Shown here piece after piece: positions 27,773 to 36,857 of a stretch of DNA of 64,000 bases; the first letter of the stretch is position 1, and each line of letters begins with the position of its first letter. The stretch is taken from NCBI RefSeq assembly GCF_900044055.2, contig NZ_FCOX02000011.1, positions 62,001 through 126,000 of the forward strand, written 5' to 3'. The stretch is from Caballeronia calidae. Its GTDB lineage: Bacteria > Pseudomonadota > Gammaproteobacteria > Burkholderiales > Burkholderiaceae. The notes under the pieces are model-generated. The model worked only from the letters and a program-made list of their open reading frames with translations, did not search any database and was not told the DNA's origin. Made by a program: the position numbers and the translations under genes.

Positions 27773-28999
27773 TCAACGAGCGGTTGTTACAAAATCGTCG
27801 TGCGTCCGGTTCCAGACGTCCTTGTCCATCACGAGCCGGAATCCCAGATGCGACATGCTGTTGTACGGGTCGGTGCCGCGCCGCGCGCTCGGGCGATAGC
27901 TCAGGCAATAGGCTTCGTTGCATAGAAAAGAGCCGCCGCGCGTGACGCGCTTGGGCGCCTGCACGGGCACGCCGGGATCGGCGGGGTCCCATGAATCGGA
28001 CGGGCCCTTGGGTTCGTCGACCACGCCGCCGATCGACGCCTCGCGTCTGAACTGGTCCGCGCGATACCAGTCCGCGGTCCATTGCCAGGCGTTGCCGGTC
28101 ATGTCGGAGAGACCGTAGCCGTTGGCCGGAAAGCTGCCGACAGAGCTCGTGCCCGCCGCGCCGCCCGCCTTTGCATTGACGACGGGGAACGGCTGCGCCT
28201 GTTGCCCTTGCCAGACGTTCGCCATTTGCTTGCCATCGGGCGTGAACCGATCGCCCCACGAATAGGTGGCCTGCTCGAGGCCGCCGCGCGCGGCGAATTC
28301 CCATTCGGCTTCGGTGGGCAGGCGCTTGCCGGCCCATTTCGCATAAGCCTCGGCATCTTCATAAGAGACCTGCACGACAGGATGATCGTCCTTGCCCACG
28401 ATGCTGCTCGCGGGTCCGGTCGGATGCCGCCAGTCCGCGCCGGGCACGAAGCGCCACCAGCGCGAATAGTCCTGGAGCGGGACTTGCTCCGCAGTGCCGA
28501 CGAACACCATCGCGCCGGGCACAAGCTTGCTGTCGGGCGGGCGCGGCGTGCCGGGCGGCAACTGCACTTCGAGGGTGTGCCAGTCGGGCTTCTTCTCGGC
28601 GGTGGTGACGTAGCCCGTCGCCTCGACGAACTTGCGGAACGCCGCGTTGGTCACGTGATGCTCGTCCATCCAGAAGCCATGCACGCGTACCGCGTGCGCG
28701 GGGCGTTCGTTGGCTTGCGCGAGCTTGCTGTCGCTGCCCATCAGGAATTCGCCGCCGGGCACCCACGCCATGCCTTTCGGACCATGCACGCCGTCGCCGA
28801 GGACGATGCGGACCGATGGCTTCGCGTGGCTGGTCATCGCCCGACTGACCGCATAGCCGACGAGCGCGGGGCACAAGAGAAGCAGCACGGCCCATAGCGC
28901 GACGCGGCGCACACGCGAGCCGCGCACGGCTGGCGGCGATACGGGTGTCGAGTTCTGCTCGCGCGTCGCGTGCTTGCGCATCGTCGACTCGTTGCTCAT
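27773..28999 (-). CDS. Formylglycine-generating enzyme (SUMF1/FGE family), membrane anchored
   Basis: 408 residues from ATG 28999, with GGAGGG upstream. One N-terminal helix (about residues 32-52) anchors it; the rest is an FGE-sulfatase domain (MAWVPGGEFLMGSD, GRLPTEAEWEFAARGG-like segment, NAWQWTADWY). Near the C-terminus, GGSFLCNEAYCLSYR carries both catalytic cysteines (Cys360 and Cys365) of copper-dependent aerobic FGE. It oxidises the sulfatase-motif Cys to formylglycine. It is first in the operon and immediately useful to the sulfatase two genes downstream. The predicted anchor suggests maturation at or beyond the inner membrane. Confidence 0.92.
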   Translation of the reverse strand: MSNESTMRKHATREQNSTPVSPPAVRGSRVRRVALWAVLLLLCPALVGYAVSRAMTSHAKPSVRIVLGDGVHGPKGMAWVPGGEFLMGSDSKLAQANERPAHAVRVHGFWMDEHHVTNAAFRKFVEATGYVTTAEKKPDWHTLEVQLPPGTPRPPDSKLVPGAMVFVGTAEQVPLQDYSRWWRFVPGADWRHPTGPASSIVGKDDHPVVQVSYEDAEAYAKWAGKRLPTEAEWEFAARGGLEQATYSWGDRFTPDGKQMANVWQGQQAQPFPVVNAKAGGAAGTSSVGSFPANGYGLSDMTGNAWQWTADWYRADQFRREASIGGVVDEPKGPSDSWDPADPGVPVQAPKRVTRGGSFLCNEAYCLSYRPSARRGTDPYNSMSHLGFRLVMDKDVWNRTHDDFVTTAR

Positions 29000-29041
29000 G
29001 CGCGTCCCTCCACTTGTGGCTCGGCGGCGTTCGGACCCACC

Positions 29042-29068
29042 AATATACGAACGCTTACGCGTTTTCAA
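29042..29068 (-). promoter_or_regulatory. Candidate promoter/operator of the FGE-sulfatase operon
   Basis: On the minus strand, TTGAAA (29068-29063) and TATATT (29047-29042) are 15 bp apart, a little short for sigma-70. The spacer contains a perfect inverted repeat AACGC-GTAA-GCGTT (29050-29063) where a repressor could sit. It is 43 bp upstream of the FGE start. The rest of the 272-bp gap to moxR is AT-richer than its surroundings and shows nothing else clear. Confidence 0.4.
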
Positions 29069-29271
29069 CCTTTTTTAAGCGGCGCCGAAAAGGAATGCAG
29101 CGCCGCTCGCGATTGAGCAATATAGCTTTCATTGCAGCGCCGAGGGTTTCAAAAAATGTAGCAATGCGATGCTTTGACGAAAACGCCGAGGTCCAGTAAC
29201 TTGTCGCTCACGCGGGCCTATAGCGTCACGAGGCGGAACATAAGATAGACGACCATCGGAAAGAGCCAGTC

Positions 29272-30231
29272 ATGCGCGATACCATCCGGCGTTTCGAAGC
29301 GAGCATCGGAGAAGCGGTCGTGGGGCAGGAAGCCGTCGTGCGGCAGATCCTGATCGCGCTGCTCGCCGATGGCCACGTGCTGCTCGAAAGCCTGCCCGGC
29401 CTCGCGAAGACGCGTACCGTGAAGGCCATCGCGGCGCGCCTCGCCGCGACGATGAAGCGCATCCAGTTCACGCCCGATCTGCTTCCTTCCGACATCACCG
29501 GCGGCGAAACGCTGCTGCAATCGGGCACCGAGCGCACGCTCACGTTCCAGCCCGGCCCGATCTTCGGCAATCTGATTCTCGCGGACGAAATCAATCGCGC
29601 GCCCGCGAAGGTGCAATCCGCGTTGCTCGAAGCCATGGAAGAGCGGCAGATTTCCGTGGCCGGCAAGACGCATGCAATGCCCGATCTCTTTCTCGTCATG
29701 GCGACGCAGAACCCCATCGAACAGGAAGGCACGTATCCGCTGCCCGAAGCGCAGATGGACCGCTTTCTGTTGAAGGTGCTGATCACGTATCCGTCGCCGC
29801 AAAGCGAATGCGAGATGCTGCGTCTCCTGCGGCGTGAGACCGAAGGCGACAGGACGCGCTTCGACACGCTCTCGCAAGAGGACATCTTCGCGGCGCGCGA
29901 GGCGGCGCGCCGTGTGAGCGTGGCGCCGGCCATCGACGAATACATCGTGTCGCTCGTGAATGCAACCCGGCATGGCGAGACCATCGACGCCGATCTCGGC
30001 AAGTGGATCGAAGTGGGCGCGAGCCCGCGCGGCGCGATCGGTCTCGATCGTGCGAGCCGCGTGCACGCATGGCTCGACGAGCGCGCGTTCGTCACCCCCG
30101 ACGATGTGCGCGCGGTGATTCATCCGGTGCTGCGTCATCGGCTGCTGCTGTCCTACGATGCGAACGCGGACAACATCGGCGCGGACGCGGTGATCGACCG
30201 GCTGGTGGAGAAAGTGGCCGTGCCTGCCTGA
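29272..30231 (+). CDS. MoxR-family AAA+ ATPase
   Basis: 319 residues from ATG 29272. The MoxR-type P-loop (LESLPGLAKT), Walker B LILADEINRAPAKVQ, sensor region MATQNPIEQEGTYPLPEAQMDRF and C-terminal lid are all present. MoxR ATPases act as chaperones for VWA-domain proteins, often in metal-cofactor insertion or stress resistance. It is first of six tightly spaced genes (DUF58, DUF4381, two VWA proteins, BatD-like), the classic MoxR-Bat arrangement. Confidence 0.93.
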   Translation: MRDTIRRFEASIGEAVVGQEAVVRQILIALLADGHVLLESLPGLAKTRTVKAIAARLAATMKRIQFTPDLLPSDITGGETLLQSGTERTLTFQPGPIFGNLILADEINRAPAKVQSALLEAMEERQISVAGKTHAMPDLFLVMATQNPIEQEGTYPLPEAQMDRFLLKVLITYPSPQSECEMLRLLRRETEGDRTRFDTLSQEDIFAAREAARRVSVAPAIDEYIVSLVNATRHGETIDADLGKWIEVGASPRGAIGLDRASRVHAWLDERAFVTPDDVRAVIHPVLRHRLLLSYDANADNIGADAVIDRLVEKVAVPA

Positions 30232-30249
30232 TTCCGGAGGATTGTTTCG

Positions 30250-31212
30250 ATGGCGGCGAGCGCAGAGGATTCGATCGGAAGCGTGTATGTCGATGCCGCG
30301 CATCTCGCGCGGCTCGAATACCGTGCGCGCGGCCTGAGCTTTCTCGCGCCCGCGCCGGTGTCGAGCATTCTGTCGGGCAGACATGCATCGCGCATGCGCG
30401 GGCGCGGTCTGAACTTCGAGGAACTGCGCGGCTATTTGCCCGGCGACGATATCCGTCACCTCGACTGGCGCGTGAGTCTGCGCACCGGCAAGCCGCATGT
30501 GCGCGTGTACACCGAGGAACGCGATCGTCCCTTGCTCGTGATGGTCGATCAGCGCATGAGCATGTTCTTCGGATCGAGCCGCGCGTTCAAGTCGGTCGTC
30601 GCGGCCGAAGCGGCCGCACTCGCGGTATGGATGGGTTTCGCGGCGGGCGATCGCGTGGGCGGCGTCGTGTTCGGCGACGACGAGATGGTGCGCGTGCGGC
30701 CCTTGCGCAGCAGAACGCGCATCGAGATGCTGTTCGGCGCGATCGGCCGCATGAATCGCGCGCTCGCCGCCGACAGTCCCGCGCGCACGAACTACGCGCA
30801 ACTGAACGCCGCGCTCGAAGGCGTGCTGCAGATCGCGGGGCATGATTTTCTCGTCTGCATCATGAGCGATTTCGCCGGCGCCGATGAGCGCACGCGCCAG
30901 CTCTTGCGCCAGCTCGCGGCCCATAACGATGTGATCGCCGCGCTCGTCTTCGATCCCATGTGGCAGCGCATGCCGGAGCATCGCGCGCTCGTCGTGAGCG
31001 AAGGGCGCCTGCAGGTGGAATTGCGCATCGAGAACGAACGCGTGCGCGCGCCGCTCGCGAGTCTCTTCAAGGGACGCGCCGCCGAAATCGCGGACTTGCT
31101 GCGCGCGAGCGGCGTGCCGTTGATGGCGTTATCGACGGCGGAGCCGGTTGTCGATCAGGTGCGCCGGCTGTTCGGCGAACGGCCGCGTCATGCCCTGCGA
31201 GGCGGCCTATGA
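30250..31212 (+). CDS. DUF58 domain protein
   Basis: 320 residues, with GGAGG upstream of ATG 30250. The DUF58 core is visible: GRGLNFEELRGYLPGDDIRHLDWRVS is split by the conserved Arg/Asp pairs, followed by a VWA-like half (PLLVMVDQRMSMFF). No membrane helix. It always travels with MoxR and is thought to bridge the ATPase to the membrane VWA proteins. Its stop overlaps the next start (ATGA). Confidence 0.92.
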   Translation: MAASAEDSIGSVYVDAAHLARLEYRARGLSFLAPAPVSSILSGRHASRMRGRGLNFEELRGYLPGDDIRHLDWRVSLRTGKPHVRVYTEERDRPLLVMVDQRMSMFFGSSRAFKSVVAAEAAALAVWMGFAAGDRVGGVVFGDDEMVRVRPLRSRTRIEMLFGAIGRMNRALAADSPARTNYAQLNAALEGVLQIAGHDFLVCIMSDFAGADERTRQLLRQLAAHNDVIAALVFDPMWQRMPEHRALVVSEGRLQVELRIENERVRAPLASLFKGRAAEIADLLRASGVPLMALSTAEPVVDQVRRLFGERPRHALRGGL

Positions 31213-31724
31213 GCGACGTGCTCGTTCCGCATGACACGCCGGCCGCGCTGCAAGCGCTGCGCGAGTTGCCGTTGCCCGCGCCGGTTTCGTATGCGCCGCA
31301 GACCATCGGCTGGGCGTTCGTTGCGTTGCTGCTGATCGTGATCGCGCTCGTCGTCGCGTGGTTCGCGTGGCGTCGTCATGAGAAGTCGCGTTATCGGCGC
31401 GAGGCGCTTGCCGAACTCGCGCGCATCGAAACGAAGCTGCGCGATGAATCGACGCGTGCCGCGGCGCTCGCCGACATCGCGCCGCTCATCAAACGCACGG
31501 CGCTCGCCGCCGCGCCGCGTGGAAAGGTGGCCGCATTGAGCGGCGCGTCATGGCTCGCGTATCTGAAGAAGACGCACGGCGCGTTCGACGACGAAAGCGG
31601 CGCTTTGCTCTATGCGGCCAGCTATGCGCCCGCCGGGCAGTTGGCGGCCATCACGCGCGAGAAAGCGGAGCGCGTCGCGCGAGCCGCACGCGACTGGATC
31701 GAGCATCATCATGTGGAAGCTTGA
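31209..31724 (+). CDS. DUF4381 membrane protein
   Basis: 171 residues from ATG 31209, overlapping the DUF58 stop. A single membrane helix (WAFVALLLIVIALVVAWFAW, about residues 36-55) is followed by a basic cytoplasmic domain. The start LPLPAPVSYAPQTIGW is typical for DUF4381. It overlaps the following VWA gene by 14 bp. Role within the MoxR-Bat system unknown. Confidence 0.9.
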   Translation: MSDVLVPHDTPAALQALRELPLPAPVSYAPQTIGWAFVALLLIVIALVVAWFAWRRHEKSRYRREALAELARIETKLRDESTRAAALADIAPLIKRTALAAAPRGKVAALSGASWLAYLKKTHGAFDDESGALLYAASYAPAGQLAAITREKAERVARAARDWIEHHHVEA

Positions 31725-32730
31725 ATTCCCGTGGATGTTCCTGCTCCTGCCGCTGCCCGCGCTCGTGTGGTGGCTCGTGCCCGCATACCGCACGACGGCG
31801 TCGGCCGTGCGCATGCCGTTCTTTCAGGAAATGGCGGACGCTGCGGGAGAAAAGCCCGCGCCCGGCGGCGTGCGTCTGCGCAGCAACTGGCTTCAGCGCA
31901 TGCTGATGCCCTTGCTCTGGGTGCTGCTGCTGATTGCGGCGGCGCGCCCCGTGTTCGTCGAAGCGCCCGTCACGCGCGACATGCCGGCGCGCGATCTGCT
32001 GCTCGCGATCGATCTGTCGCAGTCGATGAGCGAGCGCGATTTCATCGACACCGCAACGAACGAGCGCATGGATCGCCTGAGCGCGGTGAAGCGCGTAGTC
32101 GCGGATTTCATCGCGAAACGCAAGGGCGATCGCATCGGTCTCGTCGTGTTCGGCGATGCCGCGTACCCGCAAGCGCCTCTCACGCTCGATCACGACAGCG
32201 TGCTGATGCTGCTCGACGCGATGCGCATCGGCATGGCGGGGCCGCGCACGGCGATCGGCGATGCGATCGGTCTTGCCGTCAAGCTGATGGAGAACACGCC
32301 CGCGCAGGAGAAAGTGCTCGTGCTGCTCACCGACGGCAACGACACCGCGAGCGCGATTCCGCCGGAGCAGGCGGCGCGCATCGCGAAGCGGCACGGCATC
32401 GTCGTGCATACGATCGGCATCGGCGATCCGGATACGCAAGGCGAGGACAAGGTCGATCTCGACGCGCTCGCGCGCATCGCGAAGACGACGGGCGGCAGCG
32501 CGTTTCATGCGCTCGGCCGCGAACAGGATCTCGCCGCCGTGTATGCGGACATCGACAGGATGACGCCGGAGAAGATCAAGCGCGAGATTTATCGTCCGCA
32601 GCGCGCGTTTTATTGGGTGCCGCTCGCGCTCGCCGTGTCGATGCTCACGCTGTATCACGTGCTCGCGTATCTCATCGCGATGTTGCGTGCGCCGCGCCGC
32701 GCGACGCCGATGGACGAGGCGGAGGCCTGA
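31711..32730 (+). CDS. VWA domain membrane protein (BatA-like)
   Basis: 339 residues from ATG 31711. Two N-terminal helices (about residues 7-25 and 62-80), a VWA domain and a C-terminal helix match BatA. The metal-ion-dependent adhesion site is intact: Asp101-Leu-Ser103-Gln-Ser105, a mid-domain Thr in PRTAIGDAIG and a late Asp in LLTDGND. The VWA face is periplasmic and is thought to bind partners in envelope stress responses. Confidence 0.92.
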   Translation: MWKLEFPWMFLLLPLPALVWWLVPAYRTTASAVRMPFFQEMADAAGEKPAPGGVRLRSNWLQRMLMPLLWVLLLIAAARPVFVEAPVTRDMPARDLLLAIDLSQSMSERDFIDTATNERMDRLSAVKRVVADFIAKRKGDRIGLVVFGDAAYPQAPLTLDHDSVLMLLDAMRIGMAGPRTAIGDAIGLAVKLMENTPAQEKVLVLLTDGNDTASAIPPEQAARIAKRHGIVVHTIGIGDPDTQGEDKVDLDALARIAKTTGGSAFHALGREQDLAAVYADIDRMTPEKIKREIYRPQRAFYWVPLALAVSMLTLYHVLAYLIAMLRAPRRATPMDEAEA

Positions 32731-32731
32731 C

Positions 32732-34312
32732 ATGGCCATCGATCTCACCGCGTTCCATTTCTTGCGGCCGGTGTGGCTTCTTCTGCTGATTCCCGCCGTG
32801 CTGCTGCCTTTCGTCTGGCTGCGCCGCAACGATGTGCGTGCGCGCTGGCGCAATATCATCGCGCCGGACTTGCTCGATCATCTGATCGTCGGCGAAAAGA
32901 CGCGGCGCCGCGTGCAGCCGGTGCATGCGCTGTCCGCGCTGATCGCGCTCGGCGCGATATCCGTTGCGGGACCGACATGGCAGCAGGAGCGTCCGCCCTT
33001 CGATCAGGACAAGGCGCCGCTCGTCGTCGTGCTCGAACTCGCGCGTTCGATGGATGCGGCCGATATCGCGCCGACGCGCATCGAGCGTGCGAAGCAGAAG
33101 GTGCTCGATCTCGCCGCGGCGAGAAAGGGCGCGCGCACGGGGCTCGTCGTGTTCGCATCGAGCGCGCATCTCGTCGTGCCGCCGACGGAAGACCCTGCCA
33201 TGCTCGAACTCTATGTGCCCGCGCTCGCGCCCGAGCTGATGCCGCGCGATGGCAAGAACGCGGCGGCGGGCCTCGCGATGGCGGAGCGCATGCTGCAAAA
33301 GACCGAAGCGGCGGGCACGATCGTCTTCATGAGCGACGGCTTCGACGAAAGCGGCACCGATGCGTTCGTGCGTATCGCGAAGGCGTCGAGGCATCAGCTG
33401 CTATGGCTCGCAGTGGGCACGGAAAACGGCGGTCCGATACGCAAATCGAACGGCGAACTCGCGATGGACGATGCGGGCCATCCGCTCACCGGCACCTTCG
33501 ATGCCGCCGCGATCCGCAAGATCACGCAGGCGGCATCCATTCCGCTCGCGAGCATGCGCGCCGATGACGACGATATCGAATGGGTTCAGCGCCGCGCGCA
33601 GGTCTATCTTGAGGCGGCGCAGGAAGCGAAGATCGTGCCGCGCTGGAAGGAGAGCGGCTACTGGCTCGTCCTGCCGATACTCATGGTCGCGCTCTATTGC
33701 TTCAGGCGCGGATGGACGGTGAAGTGGCTGCCGGTCATATTGATTGCGCTTGCAACGACCGGCGTGCCGACACAGGCGCGCGCGGCATCGTTCGAATGGC
33801 TCGACCTCTTCGCGACGCACGATCAACAGGGCCGATGGAGCTTCGAGCACGGCGATTACAAGCGCGCCGCGCAACGTTTCGACGATCCGATGTGGAAAGG
33901 CCGCGCGCAATATCTGGCGGGCGATTATGCGGATGCGCTCGAAACGTTCTCGCGAATGGATACGGCACAGGCGTATTTCTACATCGGCAACACGCTTGCG
34001 CATCTGAAGGACTATGAAGGCGCAGTGAAGGCATACGACAACGCGCTTGCCCGTCGCGCCGATTTCGCCGATGCGCGCGCGAACCGCGATCTGGTGCAAA
34101 AGCTCATCGAGGACGACAAGGACGAGAGCGACGAATCGACGACGCTGAAACCCGATCAGATCGACCTGCAAAAGAAGAAGGGCAAAGAAGGCAAGCGAGT
34201 GCCCGTACAGGGGCAGCGTCCTTCCGAAGAAGCATGGATGCGCAACCTGAACACATCGCCGGCGGCGTTCCTGCATCAGCGGTTCGCTCAAGAAGCGGGA
34301 GGCGGACCATGA
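32732..34312 (+). CDS. VWA-TPR fusion membrane protein (BatB/BatC-like) with degenerate MIDAS
   Basis: 526 residues from ATG 32732, 1 bp after the upstream stop. An N-terminal helix, a second helix, and a VWA domain (about 95-290) are followed by two helices and a TPR region (about 370-450: GDYKRAAQRFDDP, GDYADALETFSRM, KDYEGAVKAYDNAL), then a charged tail. It combines BatB and BatC roles. The first MIDAS element reads Glu102-Leu-Ala104-Arg-Ser106 instead of Asp-x-Ser-x-Ser, so metal binding is probably weakened or lost, unlike its intact neighbour. The late Asp (MSDGFDESG) is kept. Confidence 0.9.
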   Translation: MAIDLTAFHFLRPVWLLLLIPAVLLPFVWLRRNDVRARWRNIIAPDLLDHLIVGEKTRRRVQPVHALSALIALGAISVAGPTWQQERPPFDQDKAPLVVVLELARSMDAADIAPTRIERAKQKVLDLAAARKGARTGLVVFASSAHLVVPPTEDPAMLELYVPALAPELMPRDGKNAAAGLAMAERMLQKTEAAGTIVFMSDGFDESGTDAFVRIAKASRHQLLWLAVGTENGGPIRKSNGELAMDDAGHPLTGTFDAAAIRKITQAASIPLASMRADDDDIEWVQRRAQVYLEAAQEAKIVPRWKESGYWLVLPILMVALYCFRRGWTVKWLPVILIALATTGVPTQARAASFEWLDLFATHDQQGRWSFEHGDYKRAAQRFDDPMWKGRAQYLAGDYADALETFSRMDTAQAYFYIGNTLAHLKDYEGAVKAYDNALARRADFADARANRDLVQKLIEDDKDESDESTTLKPDQIDLQKKKGKEGKRVPVQGQRPSEEAWMRNLNTSPAAFLHQRFAQEAGGGP

Positions 34313-35622
34313 TGCGCCGCATCGTCGCGATGCTCTGCATGTGGCTCGCATGCTCGTTCGCATGGGCCGACGATGCGCCACGCACGATGCTGCGCGCGCA
34401 TCTCGAACCATCGGGGCCGGTCGTGGCGGGCAGCGCGGTGAAGCTCGTCGTCGATGCGCTGACGACGACCTGGTTCACCGCCGCGCCGGACTGGCCGCTC
34501 TTCGAGATGCGCGATGCATTCGTCACGCTGCCCGATGACAACGCGCTGAATCTCAATGAGACGATAGACGGCGTGCGATGGTTCGGCGTGAGCCGTGTCT
34601 ATCGCATCGTGCCGCGCGCGTCGGGCGCGTTCGATGTGCCATCGTTTTCGATTACGCTGCATCCGGGCGGCATGGACACGCTGGTCGCGCTGCAAACGCC
34701 GCCGCTCGGCTTCACCGCGACGCTGCCGCCCGGCGCCGAAGGCATGGCGTCATTCTTTCCCGCGCCCAAGGTCACGGCGACGCAGCGCATCGAGCCTGGC
34801 GACGGCGCGCTCGAAGTGGGCGGCACGGTGACGCGCATCGTCACGCAGCGCGCCGATGCGACCGAGTCGATGCTGATCGCGCCGGTTCCGTTCGGTGAGA
34901 TCGAAGGCTTGCGCCGTTATCCGAAGCCGCCCGCCACGCGCAATATCTCCGACGACAGGACGGGGCTCGTCGCGGGCGAGCGGACCGATACGGTCACGTA
35001 TGTCGTGAACAGGCGCGGGCGTTATGAACTGCCGCCGATCGACATCGAATGGTGGAACACGGCGGCGCATCGGCGCGAAACGATTCATCTGCCTGCGGTA
35101 CATTTCACTGCACGCGCGGCTCACGAGAAGCCGCTATGGGAGATTCCTGCCGATGCGCTCGCAGGCGCGGCGCGTCACACGGTGATCTTCCTGAATGCGC
35201 GCGACATCGTGTATGCGTGCATCGTGCTGGCGTGCGTGGCGGCGGGCGTGTGGTTCTATCCGCGCATGAGAACGTGGCTCGAACGGCTGTCGCGCTGGTG
35301 GATCGCGGCGCGCAGGAAGCGGGCGGAAGGCGAGTTCGCCGCGTGGCGCGCGTTGAAGCAAGCCGTCGATTCGGGCGCGATGAAGCGCGTGATTCCGGCG
35401 CTTTATCGATGGATGGATGCGAACCCGCGCTTCGCGCATCCCGCGCGGCTCGACGAACTCGATCGCGATGCGGAGCCTGCGCTGAAGGAAGTCGCGAAGG
35501 CCGTCGAATCGTATTACGAAGGCACGGACAGCGCCCTGAGCGTGACGCTGCATCGCCGGGCGCGATGGATGCGAGCGCGTCGCACGCGCGGCCCGGCGCT
35601 GCCGCCGCTCAATGAAGGATGA
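34309..35622 (+). CDS. BatD-like oxygen-tolerance protein
   Basis: 437 residues from ATG 34309, overlapping the previous stop. A signal peptide (LCMWLACSFAWADD) is followed by beta-sandwich periplasmic repeats, a membrane helix near residues 290-315 (VYACIVLACVAAGVWFYP) and a basic cytoplasmic tail. Bacteroides BatD belongs to the aerotolerance operon and is predicted to hold together the VWA components. Last gene of the core six-gene operon; an amidohydrolase starts 38 bp later and may be co-transcribed. Confidence 0.82.
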   Translation: MMRRIVAMLCMWLACSFAWADDAPRTMLRAHLEPSGPVVAGSAVKLVVDALTTTWFTAAPDWPLFEMRDAFVTLPDDNALNLNETIDGVRWFGVSRVYRIVPRASGAFDVPSFSITLHPGGMDTLVALQTPPLGFTATLPPGAEGMASFFPAPKVTATQRIEPGDGALEVGGTVTRIVTQRADATESMLIAPVPFGEIEGLRRYPKPPATRNISDDRTGLVAGERTDTVTYVVNRRGRYELPPIDIEWWNTAAHRRETIHLPAVHFTARAAHEKPLWEIPADALAGAARHTVIFLNARDIVYACIVLACVAAGVWFYPRMRTWLERLSRWWIAARRKRAEGEFAAWRALKQAVDSGAMKRVIPALYRWMDANPRFAHPARLDELDRDAEPALKEVAKAVESYYEGTDSALSVTLHRRARWMRARRTRGPALPPLNEG

Positions 35623-35660
35623 CGCAGGCATTTCAATCATCGACGGGAGGAGAAACGGCC

Positions 35661-36746
35661 ATGACTCGACTGACTCGGAAGCTCGCGTGCATCGTCGCGC
35701 TCGCATTACTGTCCACGTCGCTTGCGCTGGCTTGTACGCGGGCGCTTTATGTCGGCGATAAAGGCCTCGTCATCACGGGCCGCTCGATGGACTGGTCCGA
35801 GGACATGCGCTCGAATCTCTGGGTGATGCCCGCGGGCATCGAACGCGATGGCAACGCGGGGCCGCGCTCGATCAAATGGAAATCGAAGTATGGGAGCGTC
35901 GTGGTGTCGGGCTATGAGATCGGCACGGTGGATGGCATGAACGAGCGCGGGCTCGTCGCCAATGCGCTCTATCTCGCGGAGACCGACTACGGCAAGCCCG
36001 ACCCGAAGCGCGATCCGATGTCGATCAGCCTGTGGGCGCAATACGCGCTCGACAACTTCGCGACCGTCGGGCAAGCGGTCTATGTGATGTCGCGCGAGCC
36101 GTTCCAGATCATCGCGCCGCCTTTGCCCAACGGCAAACCGCTCACGATTCATCTTTCGCTTTCGGATGCGCGCGGCGATTCGGCCATTTTCGAATACATC
36201 AACGGCAAGCTCATCATTCATCAGGGCAAGAAGTACAAGGTCATGACGAATTCGCCGATCTACGACGAGCAGCTCGCGATCGACACGTACTGGAAGAGCG
36301 TCGGCGGCATGGGCTTTTTGCCGGGCACGAATCGCGCGGCGGATCGCTTCGTGCGCGCGTCGTTTCTGCTCGATGCGATCCCGAAGCAGGCCGATGCGAA
36401 CTACATGGCGGGCGTGCCGCAGAAGTCGTATGCGTTTCAGGCGGTGGCGAGCGTGATGAGCGTCATGCGTTCGGTGAGCGTGCCGCTCGGCATCAGCGCG
36501 CCGGAGCAGCCGAACCTGTCATCGACGATATGGCGCACGGTCTCCGATCAGCAAAACCTCGTCTATTACTTCGATTCGGCCACGCGGCCCGATACCTTCT
36601 GGGTGTCGCTGAAGAAGCTCAACCTGAATCCGGGCGCGCCGGTGATGAAGCTCACGATCGATGCGGGACAGGTATTTTCGGGCGAGGCGGCGGGCAGCTT
36701 CGTCGCGGCGCCCGCGTTCGCTTTCATGCCCGCGAAAGCGCCTTGA
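35661..36746 (+). CDS. Linear amide C-N hydrolase (choloylglycine hydrolase / penicillin V acylase family)
   Basis: 361 residues from ATG 35661, with a strong GGGAGGAG site. The signal peptide ends in LALA just before Cys25, so cleavage would expose the Ntn nucleophile directly (CTRALYVGDKG). GRSMDWSEDM, SGYEIGTVDGMNERGL and MTNSPIYDEQL are family landmarks. Members cut bile salts, penicillin V or N-acyl homoserine lactones; Gram-negative periplasmic members often show acylase activity on AHLs. Substrate is not readable here. Confidence 0.88.
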   Translation: MTRLTRKLACIVALALLSTSLALACTRALYVGDKGLVITGRSMDWSEDMRSNLWVMPAGIERDGNAGPRSIKWKSKYGSVVVSGYEIGTVDGMNERGLVANALYLAETDYGKPDPKRDPMSISLWAQYALDNFATVGQAVYVMSREPFQIIAPPLPNGKPLTIHLSLSDARGDSAIFEYINGKLIIHQGKKYKVMTNSPIYDEQLAIDTYWKSVGGMGFLPGTNRAADRFVRASFLLDAIPKQADANYMAGVPQKSYAFQAVASVMSVMRSVSVPLGISAPEQPNLSSTIWRTVSDQQNLVYYFDSATRPDTFWVSLKKLNLNPGAPVMKLTIDAGQVFSGEAAGSFVAAPAFAFMPAKAP

Positions 36747-36857
36747 CGGGCGCCTCGAGGGGCGCGCTCGCCGCCGCGTCGCCATGACTCGACACGAAAC
36801 GAGGCAGCGACTTCGCCGGCGAAGGTAAAATACTGTCCTTTTGCCCCCGGTGATCCT

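Noticed and set aside
22408..27945. 1845-codon open frame on the plus strand opposite the sulfatase operon
   Set aside because: Antisense shadow caused by high GC and codon bias; its translation is low-complexity Arg/Ala/Glu-rich, while the minus strand encodes four recognisable proteins.
29218..30981. 587-codon minus-strand frame opposite moxR and the DUF58 gene
   Set aside because: The plus-strand genes have clear family motifs; this frame is an Arg/His-rich antisense artefact.
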